Origin: Enhygromyxa salina
GTDB lineage: Bacteria > Myxococcota_A > Polyangia > Nannocystales > Nannocystaceae
NCBI RefSeq assembly: GCF_000737335.2
Contig: NZ_JMCC02000032.1
Coordinates: 1-64,000 of the forward strand
Reading direction: 5' to 3'
DNA length: 64,000 bases
This document shows positions 8,898 to 16,223 of this stretch, piece by piece. Made by a program: the position numbers and the translations under genes. Under the pieces are notes generated by a model that saw only the letters and a list, made by a program, of their open reading frames with translations, was not told the DNA's origin and made no database searches. Position 1 is the first letter of the stretch, and the number at the start of each line of letters is the position of its first letter.

Positions 8898-10301
8898 CTA
8901 GGCCGCCGCCGTCACGCGTTTGCGCGACCGCCGACGATAGCGAAGCCGGCAGGGGTGCCGCGGCCCAACCAGCAAGCGCGAGTAGTCGGGCGCGTAGCTC
9001 TCTTCGACCGGCTCGAAGTCGAAGTTGCGCAGCAAATGGCTCCACAGCGCGCGCAGCTGCAACTGGGCAAACATGATGCCCATGCAGCGATGCCGGCCGG
9101 CGCCAAACGGGATCCACGCCATCGGGTTCTTCTTGTCCTCGTTGCGGGGATCCATGAACCGCGTCGGATCAAAGCGCTCGGGCTCCGGGAACACCTCGGG
9201 CATGTAGTGCGAGACCGTGGGCGAGGCGAAGATCATGCTGCCGTGGGGGATGTCGTAGCCGCCAAAGCTGAAGTCGTTCACGACCTTGCGCATCATGACG
9301 ATGATCGGCGGGTACATGCGCAGCACCTCTTTGATCGTGGCGTCGAGCTTGGGCATCGCGCGCAGATCCTCGAGCGTGAGCTCGTCGCGATCACCGAGCA
9401 GCGCCCGCTGCTCGGCGCGCAGCTCGGCGACCCACTCGGGGTGCTGGGCCAGCAGGATCCCCGTCCACGAGAAGGTCACCCCGCTGGTGTGATGGCCGGC
9501 GAACATGATCGTGAGCAGCAGCCCGCTGATCTCGTTCTCGCTGAGCTTGCGGCCGTCTTTGTAGCTGGCGTCCATCAGGCTCTGCAGCATGTCTTCGCCG
9601 ACGGTGCCGCGGCTGCGACGATCTTCAACGATCTTGCTGATCAGCTGGACCATGCGTGCGCGGGCCTTGTCGCGCTTGCGAAACGCTGGGGTGGGCAGGT
9701 TGGGGGCCATGAACGCGAGCGCGCTCAGGCCCGCCTCCATGTCGGCGTAGAGCTTGGCGAACTCACCCGAGAGCTGCTGGCGAAACTCATAGCCAAGCAG
9801 CGAGCGGCTCGAGGTGTAGATCGTGAGCTCGTTGCCAACCTCGTACATGTCAACCAGGCCAAAGTCGTCCCAGCTCGAGAAGTAGTCGACGGCCTCATCG
9901 ATGAAGCCCTGCGCGTAGGTTCGCATCTGGGCCTCGCGCAGCGCTTCGTGGAAGAAGCCCAGCTGCTCTTTCATGATCGGCGGCGGCGCGTCGTAGGCGA
10001 TGCCCTTGCCGAAGATCGGCGTCATGAGCCGGTAGGCCTCGGCCTGGCTGACGTCGTCGTCGCTGACCCGAAAGAACTTCTCTTGGGCCTTGGCGCCGGT
10101 CATCACGATCGCGTCTGTGCCCGGCATCGCCACGGTGCACAGGTCGCCATGCAGCCGGCGGGCCCGGGTCATGAGCGTGATCGGATCGTTGCGAAACTCG
10201 AGGGCGTGACCCAGCAGCGGCAGCCCACCTTCAAGGCGCGGCGGCAGCTTCGCTGAGGGGGTGCTGGGCTTGCTCGGGGCAGAAAAGATCGTACGGCGCA
10301 T
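8898..10301 (-). CDS. Cytochrome P450, CYP51-like
   Basis: A 467-residue P450. Visible motifs: I-helix AGHHTSGVTFSWTG (acid/Thr pair replaced by the HHTS form seen in CYP51 proteins), K-helix ExxR in KEVLRMYPP, and the heme-binding loop PFGAGRHRCMG with axial Cys406. The whole chain aligns mentally with sterol 14-alpha-demethylases, and the N-terminal PPRLEGGLPLLGHALEF is a CYP51-type start. The expected reaction is oxidative removal of the lanosterol 14-alpha methyl group, with electrons from a separate ferredoxin. The ERG2-like isomerase 2.3 kb away and the sterol-desaturase-family protein at 52.7-53.7 kb support a sterol role. Another P450 family remains possible. Confidence 0.8.
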   Translation of the reverse strand: MRRTIFSAPSKPSTPSAKLPPRLEGGLPLLGHALEFRNDPITLMTRARRLHGDLCTVAMPGTDAIVMTGAKAQEKFFRVSDDDVSQAEAYRLMTPIFGKGIAYDAPPPIMKEQLGFFHEALREAQMRTYAQGFIDEAVDYFSSWDDFGLVDMYEVGNELTIYTSSRSLLGYEFRQQLSGEFAKLYADMEAGLSALAFMAPNLPTPAFRKRDKARARMVQLISKIVEDRRSRGTVGEDMLQSLMDASYKDGRKLSENEISGLLLTIMFAGHHTSGVTFSWTGILLAQHPEWVAELRAEQRALLGDRDELTLEDLRAMPKLDATIKEVLRMYPPIIVMMRKVVNDFSFGGYDIPHGSMIFASPTVSHYMPEVFPEPERFDPTRFMDPRNEDKKNPMAWIPFGAGRHRCMGIMFAQLQLRALWSHLLRNFDFEPVEESYAPDYSRLLVGPRHPCRLRYRRRSRKRVTAAA

Positions 10302-10425
10302 GGCGAGGTGCTGCGGGAGGGCTGCTCCTGGCTGGGACCTTAGCGGCGCGATGCCACCCGCAACAGCGACGGGGCCAAGCCTGTGGCGAAGATCACCACG
10401 CTGGACGGGGGCCGGAAGAACTGGC

Positions 10426-10431
10426 TAGCTT
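10426..10431 (+). promoter_or_regulatory. -10 box TAGCTT, leaderless start
   Basis: TAGCTT lies six bases before the GTG start at 10438, one of a recurring set of TANNNT boxes directly before start codons in this window. Confidence 0.4.
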
Positions 10432-10437
10432 CGGATC

Positions 10438-11241
10438 GTGCACCTGCGCGGACTGATCGGCGTTGTTCACCTGCCTGCCTTGCCAGGGGATCCGGCCTAT
10501 CGAGCGGGCGGGTTCGAGGGCGCCTACGCGCGGGCCTGGGCCGACGCAGAGGCGCTCGTCTCTGGCGGCGTGGTTGGGTTGATCGTCGAAAACTTTGGCT
10601 CCGCGCCGTTTGTCAAGGGCAGCGCCGGGGATCGCACGCCGCCGCAGCAGGCGGCCGCGCTGGCCTTGGTGTGTGCGCGCAGCAAGCAGCTCGGGGTCCC
10701 GGTCGGGGTCAACTGTCTGCGCAACGACGCCCACACGGCCCTGGGGATCGCCGCCGCGTGTGGGCTGGATTTCATCCGGGTCAACGTGCACACGGGCGCG
10801 TATGTGACCGACCAAGGCCTGATCGAAGGCGAGGCCGCGAGCACGCTGCGGCAGCGCGAGCTGCTGGGGGCGCGCGCGGTGCAGATCTGGGCGGACGTGC
10901 TGGTCAAGCACGCGACCCCGCTCGCCCCGCTCGAGCCCGAGACGGCGACCCACGACTGCATCGACCGGGGCCTAGCTGACGCGGTGATCGTGACGGGTGC
11001 AGCAACGGGGGCGCCCGTTGACCCCGCCTTGCTCGAGCGCGTGCGTGGGGCGGCCTCGGGCCGGCCCGTGGTGATTGGTTCGGGTCTGGGTCCCAAGAAT
11101 GCGCAAGCGTTGCTGCCTCACGCCGACGCTGCGATCGTTGGAACCCATTTCAAGCGGGGGGGCGTGGTCCGCGAGCCCGTGGACCCCAAGCGCGTGCGAG
11201 ACATGGTCGAGCGCTGCAGTGACTTGTTCGCGTCTGCGTGA
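10438..11241 (+). CDS. BtpA/SgcQ-family TIM-barrel protein
   Basis: A 267-residue protein. The N-terminus LIGVVHLPALPGDPAY is the signature of the BtpA family. Other family blocks are VVGLIVENFGSAPF, PVGVNCLRND and the phosphate-binding-like end VVIGSGLGPKNAQ with AIVGTHFKRGG. BtpA is linked to photosystem I assembly in cyanobacteria. In heterotrophs members are (beta/alpha)8 proteins of unclear, probably sugar- or nucleoside-related function. The GTG start is set by the TAGCTT box six bases upstream. It stands alone, divergent from the P450. Confidence 0.85.
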   Translation: MHLRGLIGVVHLPALPGDPAYRAGGFEGAYARAWADAEALVSGGVVGLIVENFGSAPFVKGSAGDRTPPQQAAALALVCARSKQLGVPVGVNCLRNDAHTALGIAAACGLDFIRVNVHTGAYVTDQGLIEGEAASTLRQRELLGARAVQIWADVLVKHATPLAPLEPETATHDCIDRGLADAVIVTGAATGAPVDPALLERVRGAASGRPVVIGSGLGPKNAQALLPHADAAIVGTHFKRGGVVREPVDPKRVRDMVERCSDLFASA

Positions 11242-11308
11242 GGTGTTTCTCAGGCCAGATCTGGTTGATTGGGGATGGTCGGAGGCCTCGGGTGAGCTAA
11301 AGTGCCGC

Positions 11309-11650
11309 GTGGCTTTCGAGTACGAACGCGCAGCGGCGCTCCGGATCCTCCAGGGCATCGAACAGGGCATCCTGTCGACTGCCGACTCGTACACCCTGGT
11401 CGAAGCGGCCGACCCAACGCTGGTCTACTTGATCATCACGTGGCTGCGCACCCGCTATCGCTCGGACCCAGCGGCGGAGGGCGTGATCGGGCGGCTCGTC
11501 GAGCTGTGCGAGGCGTACCCGGCGGTCACGGAGATGGTGAAGCAGGGCAAGGAAGACTCGGTCGTGGAGTGGTTCGAGGACGGCTACTCGTACCGGGCGC
11601 TCGAGGCTGAGGAGTTCGTCGATCTGATCGTGGACAAGCTCGAGAGCTGA
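11309..11650 (+). CDS. Small unknown protein
   Basis: A 113-residue acidic, helical protein. The frame is open back into the BtpA gene, but GTG at 11309 is preceded at five bases by TAAAGT, so this start is preferred. The sequence includes ADPTLVYLIITWLRTRYR and ends in LIVDKLES. It has no signal peptide or recognised domain. Coding potential is good, and it follows the BtpA gene by 67 bases. Confidence 0.6.
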   Translation: MAFEYERAAALRILQGIEQGILSTADSYTLVEAADPTLVYLIITWLRTRYRSDPAAEGVIGRLVELCEAYPAVTEMVKQGKEDSVVEWFEDGYSYRALEAEEFVDLIVDKLES

Positions 11651-11803
11651 GCCGAGCTGGGCGGCCTACTCGGGATCGAGCCGAAGCGAGGCCCCCACAT
11701 ACACGAGCGCCCCCAAGCCGGCGCACGTCAGCGCCACGGGCGGTGACCCACCCGGTTGGCCACCATCCACCCATGAATTGCTCCGCCCCCGTGAGCAGGT
11801 GGA

Positions 11804-12511
11804 CTAGAACAGGGTCAGGTACTCGAGCTTCTTGGCGCAGCTTGGGCCAAGCTTCCCGGTGTTGGCGTCGGTGTTCTCGATCCCGCCCTCGGCGTCCAGC
11901 ATCACGCAGCCGGCCTGCTCTTCTTGGCAGTGCGGCAGGCCAAAGGTGTGGCCGATCTCGTGGACCGACGTGGTCGCGAGGCGGAACCGGACGTGCTCGC
12001 GGTTCTTGGGTCGACGCGACAGCCGCTTGCTCGACACGACCGCGCTCTGACCCGGCGAGCGGCCGAGCCCAAAGATGCCCCAGTCTTCATGGGGCTCGCT
12101 GGTGGTCGAGATGTCGACTTCGGTCAGGCCGAGCAGCTTGACCGAAGGATCGATCCCCGCGTCCGCGGCGTAGCTGTCGAGGAAGTCGAGCAGGGCGTCG
12201 GCGCGGTAGCGCTTGCGGGGCGGGTAGTAGGCCGCCTCGGGTAGTTCAACGGGCGCGTGGACCTCGACCTCGACCGCGAGCTCGGTCTCGAGCGCCTGTT
12301 CGACCGCGACGAGCAGGTCGTCCGGGAAGCTGCGCAGCGGCACCAAGATGACCTTGGCCCGAGCTCCGGGCAAGGGCGTTGCTTCGGCCTCGGACGCAGC
12401 AGCGTGGGTCGTGGCGGGCTCGGTCTGCTCGACGGCTGGCTGACCGCAGCCGAGCGCAACGAGCAACATCGACAGAAAACTCGAGCAGATGAAGCGGCGG
12501 GGGGCGAGCAC
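11804..12511 (-). CDS. Archaemetzincin-like metalloprotease lipoprotein
   Basis: A 235-residue protein with a lipobox (LLVALGC near residue 22), so it is probably anchored in the cell envelope. The zinc site is HEIGHTFGLPHC followed by CVM, the HExxHxxGxxHC...CxM pattern of archaemetzincins (peptidase M54). The segment YYPPRKRYRADALLDFL is also typical. Family members usually carry a second C-x2-C pair near the C-terminus; here only one Cys (PSCAKK) remains. A secreted lipoprotein version is unusual, because known archaemetzincins are cytosolic. The GTG start has GAGGA nearby. It follows the ERG2-like gene by 37 bases on the same strand. Confidence 0.75.
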   Translation of the reverse strand: MLAPRRFICSSFLSMLLVALGCGQPAVEQTEPATTHAAASEAEATPLPGARAKVILVPLRSFPDDLLVAVEQALETELAVEVEVHAPVELPEAAYYPPRKRYRADALLDFLDSYAADAGIDPSVKLLGLTEVDISTTSEPHEDWGIFGLGRSPGQSAVVSSKRLSRRPKNREHVRFRLATTSVHEIGHTFGLPHCQEEQAGCVMLDAEGGIENTDANTGKLGPSCAKKLEYLTLF

Positions 12512-12548
12512 ATGATCCTCACCCGAGACAGCGGCGCTGCCCCGGCCC

Positions 12549-13106
12549 TCAGATCTTGCCCTGCATCAGCTCTTTGATCGAGCTGGCGCCGTACTTGCTC
12601 AGCGTGCGCCCAAACGTGCGCCAGTCCAGGGTCCCGAACATCGTGTCGGCCAGCCCAAACGGCAACATCGCGGGGATGAAGCCGCGGGCGTACTCCAGCG
12701 CGAAGCAGCGATCCGGCATGCGGTAGCCCTGCGCCACGCCCTTCGGGAGCACGTGCAGGTCTCCGGGTCGGTAGATCTCCTTGACCGGCGAGGTCTCGGA
12801 GTAGGCCCACTGCTCGCCCTCGAGGATGAAGAAGTAGTCCTCGGCCCAGAACCTGCCGGTGTGTCCCTCGGTCCCGATCGGCGAACCAAAGATGATCACG
12901 TACTCGGTGATCGAGGCGTGCAGCACCGTCATCATGCCCATCGCGCCGCCGGCGTTGTTGAGCACCCACTCGCGATCGTCACGGATGTGGCCGGGGTACT
13001 CGCGCTCGAGCTGCTCGGCGATCTGGTCGACCATGACCTCGAGTGGTTGGTCGAGCGCGTCTTTGGCGATGCGGGCGAGGACGTCGGGCTCGAAGATGAA
13101 GCTCAT
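12549..13106 (-). CDS. ERG2/sigma-1-receptor-like sterol C-8 isomerase
   Basis: A 185-residue protein matching the ERG2/EBP-independent isomerase family: WVLNNAGGAMGMMTVLHASI, then TEYVIIFGSPIGTEGHTGRF, then EYARGFIPAMLPFGLADTMF, ending in LMQGKI. These are the cupin-like strands of yeast Erg2 and the human sigma-1 receptor. The N-terminal membrane helix of the eukaryotic proteins is absent. The predicted reaction is delta8 to delta7 double-bond isomerisation of sterols. It is rarely seen in bacteria; some Nannocystineae are documented sterol producers. It follows a TetR gene by 45 bases and probably shares its transcript. Confidence 0.85.
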   Translation of the reverse strand: MSFIFEPDVLARIAKDALDQPLEVMVDQIAEQLEREYPGHIRDDREWVLNNAGGAMGMMTVLHASITEYVIIFGSPIGTEGHTGRFWAEDYFFILEGEQWAYSETSPVKEIYRPGDLHVLPKGVAQGYRMPDRCFALEYARGFIPAMLPFGLADTMFGTLDWRTFGRTLSKYGASSIKELMQGKI

Positions 13107-13151
13107 CGCGGCATGGGTCGCACATTCGCGTGCGCCGCGAGTTGCGGCGGA

Positions 13152-13712
13152 TCACACGGCGGTCACGCCGTGCAAGATCAGGTCGAGGATGGCGTCGATC
13201 GTCTGTTCGGGGGGATCCGGTCGGTCTTCGTTGGGGCGTGGCTCGCCAGTGAGCTGCGCGACGGCGGCCACGAGCAGGCGCCGGACCAGGCTTGGATCGA
13301 GGCCGCGGCGGAATTGGCCCTGCCGGATCCCCGAGCGGATCACGCGTTCGAGCGCCGCGGCGCCGCGGCGTTGAAACGCGGCGACGAGCTCCGCGAGCGC
13401 GGGCGTGGCCTCGAGGTCGCGGAAAAATCCAGGACGCGCCTCGCCGTCGGCCTGCCAGATCAGCGCGATGCACTCTCGCAGCTGCGCTGGTGGGTCGGCC
13501 GGGCGCCGCCGGCTCACGCGCTCGATCGCACCCGCCAAGCGCTCGAGCCGACGCGCGAGCGCCTCTTGGGCGATCGCTTCTTTGGTCAAAAATTGTTCGT
13601 AGAGCGTGCGCTTGCTGATCCCAGCCGCGCGCGCCAGCTCGTCGACGCGAAACGCCTTGTAGCCGTACTTCAACAGCTGCGACTCGGCGTGGTCCAGAAT
13701 CTGATCCCGCAA
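13152..13712 (-). CDS. TetR-family regulator
   Basis: A 186-residue protein. The N-terminal HTH reads ILDHAESQLLKYGYKAFRVD, then ELARAAGISKRTLYEQF, a standard TetR DNA-binding domain. The remainder is an alpha-helical ligand domain. The start is TTG at 13712 with GAGAGGAG eight bases upstream. It lies between the GH3-like gene (33 bases upstream) and the ERG2-like gene, so it likely controls this unit in response to a hydrophobic ligand; a sterol or fatty acid is a guess from context. Confidence 0.85.
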   Translation of the reverse strand: MRDQILDHAESQLLKYGYKAFRVDELARAAGISKRTLYEQFLTKEAIAQEALARRLERLAGAIERVSRRRPADPPAQLRECIALIWQADGEARPGFFRDLEATPALAELVAAFQRRGAAALERVIRSGIRQGQFRRGLDPSLVRRLLVAAVAQLTGEPRPNEDRPDPPEQTIDAILDLILHGVTAV

Positions 13713-13745
13713 GCGTTGGGCTCCTCTCAGTCGACCACTTTCAGC

Positions 13746-15239
13746 TCACGCCATCTGGACGACCGGACGCGCGACCGAGCCCCACAGCGCTCGGATCCGC
13801 CGCTCACGGGTCTTGCGAGCGGTCCCCGACCTGGCGATGACGACCCGCGGCTCCCACAGCTCGTCCGCGGTCCGAAGCCAGTCGTAGGCACCCGAGCGCC
13901 GACGCAGATCCAGGTCGATCCGCTCGGAGACTCGCATGGGGAAGGCGGGCACCGCTTGGCCTTGGACCTCGAGCCGGACGACCAGCGCGCGCGGCTTGGG
14001 GCCCCGCCGACGCGACCCCGCTCGGCTCGCGCCCAGCTCGGTGTCGGTGAAGGGATCCAGCCCGGTCCGCGAGGCGCGGCCCGACACATCCAGCGCGTCG
14101 GGATCGGCGGCGATCTCGGCGGCGATCAACGCCGGATCTTCGGGCAAGAACGCCTGGCGCACGCTCGCCGTCAACCACGCGCCGGTCAGCGTGACCCCCT
14201 CGAGCGCGGCGTCGGCCGGCGGCGTCGGCAGTCGCACGACCCGGGGACACGGCAAGGAGTGCGATCCGGTCGCGCCCGGCTCATCCGACGCCGCAGCCTC
14301 GATCAGCCCAGGGTTGCTAAACCCGACCACGCGCACGTGCAGCCCGCTGCGGAGCCGCAAGAACCCCAGGGGTGAGCTCAGCACCAGCTCGTAGCGCTCG
14401 CCAAGGATCGCGGCCTCCGGCAGGACCGTGCGCTCGGTTAGCTGTTGGCGGCGATCATTCTCGGGATCGCCGTGGGGCAGCAGCTCGATCAAGCTGCTGC
14501 GGACCGCCAGCGTGAACGCGTCGTGTGGCGAGCGTCGAGCCGGAAGCCCCACGCGCCCGGCCCCGTGCAGCCACCCCGCGTTGATCACCGGCAGCCGGCT
14601 GCGCACGCGCTCGTCGAGGTCGTGCTCGGCCATCAACCACCGCAGCTGCGGGAGCTTGCGCTCGAGCGGGGCGCGAAGGAGCTGCTCGAGCCACCCGCAG
14701 GTCGCAAGGCTGGGCACCAACATCATGTCCGCACGAAACCGACGCAGATCCTCGATCAGGCGCTCGGGATCTGTGGGCATCGTGTTGATGCGCATGATCT
14801 CGACCGCGTCGCCCAGCGTGCGCAGGTCATCGAGGCGCATGCGCTCGACCAATAGATCGTCGGCCGCCGCGTGGAGCACGGCGATCCGGCGCGGCCGCGT
14901 GCTGCCAAGTTGTTCGACCCACGCCGCGCGCACGGCCGCTCGCTCGACGCTGGCGGCGCTGAGCGTCTCGCCGTCAAACTCGTCGAGCCCAAACCCGAGC
15001 CGGGCGGTGACGCGCTCGGCGTGGGTGACCGGGTCCAGCAGCGGCACCGAGGCCCGAAAGTCCTCGAAGCTATTGAGGCGCAGCAGGCCAAACTCGCGGC
15101 CGGCCTCGGTGTCGCCGAGCGCCTGGATCGTCGTCGTCAAGCGCTCGCGCCGGGCCCGATCACGGATCTCCCGGCGCAAGGCGGCCGCCCCTCGGACCCC
15201 GCTCACGAGTAGATGACCCTCACAGGCATCACTATTCAA
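13746..15239 (-). CDS. GH3-like adenylating-enzyme relative
   Basis: A 497-residue protein. The N-terminus TEAGREFGLLRLNSFEDFRA with SVPLLD matches the opening of GH3 acyl-acid-amido synthetase-like proteins. Around residue 290, GERYELVLSSPLGFLRLRSG with LHVRVVGF matches the conserved ge-YElv-t-aGlyRyr-GD segment. The usual ATP loop (SSGTT-like) between them is not recognisable, and the Asp of the GD pair is replaced. Catalysis may therefore be lost or altered. The gene overlaps the upstream gene by eight bases and precedes the TetR and ERG2-like genes. Bacterial GH3 proteins occur in natural-product settings, but the substrate here is unknown. Confidence 0.6.
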   Translation of the reverse strand: MNSDACEGHLLVSGVRGAAALRREIRDRARRERLTTTIQALGDTEAGREFGLLRLNSFEDFRASVPLLDPVTHAERVTARLGFGLDEFDGETLSAASVERAAVRAAWVEQLGSTRPRRIAVLHAAADDLLVERMRLDDLRTLGDAVEIMRINTMPTDPERLIEDLRRFRADMMLVPSLATCGWLEQLLRAPLERKLPQLRWLMAEHDLDERVRSRLPVINAGWLHGAGRVGLPARRSPHDAFTLAVRSSLIELLPHGDPENDRRQQLTERTVLPEAAILGERYELVLSSPLGFLRLRSGLHVRVVGFSNPGLIEAAASDEPGATGSHSLPCPRVVRLPTPPADAALEGVTLTGAWLTASVRQAFLPEDPALIAAEIAADPDALDVSGRASRTGLDPFTDTELGASRAGSRRRGPKPRALVVRLEVQGQAVPAFPMRVSERIDLDLRRRSGAYDWLRTADELWEPRVVIARSGTARKTRERRIRALWGSVARPVVQMA

Positions 15240-16002
15240 CTTCGCGCCGAACGTCGCGGAAGAACAACCCGTACTGGTGCCCGCCGGAGTGGACGCGCAG
15301 CCACGCGTCGAGGCTGGGTTGCGTGCGGGGATCCGCGACCCGCGACAGCGCCTCGCGGATGCTGGTGTAGACCCCCGGAGGTGAGAGCGTGGCCTCGATC
15401 ACGGGGATCAGCTCTGGCGCAGACTTGACGATGCCCTGGCCGAGCTGGAACCAGCGGTCGTTTGAGAATTCGATCGCGCCTTCGGAGTGGTCCCCGGCGA
15501 GACGCGCGAGCGCGCCGTAGTCCCCGAGCTCCAGCAGCTTGCGCATGTGCGGCTCGATCAGCGAGTAGACCTCGGGACGGATGGCGATGATCTCGTGGGT
15601 TGACTCGCTCCACAGCCAGTCGTCGTCTTCTTCGACGACGACCAGCCCGACCAGGCCCATGCCCTGCGGCAGCGCGTCGACGAGCTCGGCCAGCCCGAAG
15701 CTGATCGGTGCCCACGCTCGTTGTCGCTCGGGATCGCGCAGCAGCTCGACGAACTCGGGCAGCTCGTCGGGCGATACCGCCATTCGAGTGCGGCGCTCGC
15801 CGAGATCGATGACCTGATACGAGAGCTCCTCGGTCGCCTCGAACAGCACCCGCCACTCTCCGCTGAGCAGCTCGATCTGCAGGTCGTGGTCCCCGAGCAG
15901 ATAGCCCAGCTGCTCGAGGGTCGCGCTGGCCAGGCCCTCGAGGATCTGGGCCTCGAGCTCACGGTACACCTCCGAAGGGAGCTGAAAGGCGTGGCAGCGC
16001 AC
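15232..16002 (-). CDS. Unknown cytosolic protein
   Basis: A 256-residue protein, GTG start at 16002, with TAGCCT seven bases upstream (leaderless). No signal peptide or membrane segment. Acidic, with a hydrophobic centre (QGMGLVGLVVVEEDDDWLW). No family is recognised. Its stop overlaps the start of the GH3-like gene, so it is the likely first gene of the unit running to about 11.8 kb. Confidence 0.65.
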   Translation of the reverse strand: MRCHAFQLPSEVYRELEAQILEGLASATLEQLGYLLGDHDLQIELLSGEWRVLFEATEELSYQVIDLGERRTRMAVSPDELPEFVELLRDPERQRAWAPISFGLAELVDALPQGMGLVGLVVVEEDDDWLWSESTHEIIAIRPEVYSLIEPHMRKLLELGDYGALARLAGDHSEGAIEFSNDRWFQLGQGIVKSAPELIPVIEATLSPPGVYTSIREALSRVADPRTQPSLDAWLRVHSGGHQYGLFFRDVRREVE

Positions 16003-16009
16003 GAGCGGC

Positions 16010-16015
16010 AGGCTA
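16010..16015 (-). promoter_or_regulatory. -10 box TAGCCT, leaderless start
   Basis: TAGCCT ends seven bases before the GTG at 16002 and probably starts the transcript of the GH3-like/TetR/ERG2-like unit. Confidence 0.4.
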
Positions 16016-16223
16016 CCGCACTCTGACCGCTGGCGTCTGGTCCTGAAGACAATCTTGCGCCGCTCGCGGCCGGGCCGCTTGGCCGCCGGTTCCCGCAGAT
16101 TGCGCCCGTGGCCTGGATCGGTGGCTCCAAACCGTCGATCAGACGGTTATGCTCCGGCCGGGCCCGCCCAACGCCGGGCGCCCTCACAGGCCCGCACGTC
16201 ACCCCGACAGGAACACGGCAAAG

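Noticed and set aside
7905..10256. 783-codon plus-strand frame opposite the patatin and P450 genes
   Set aside because: His/Arg/Pro-rich shadow of two well-supported minus-strand genes; no domain.
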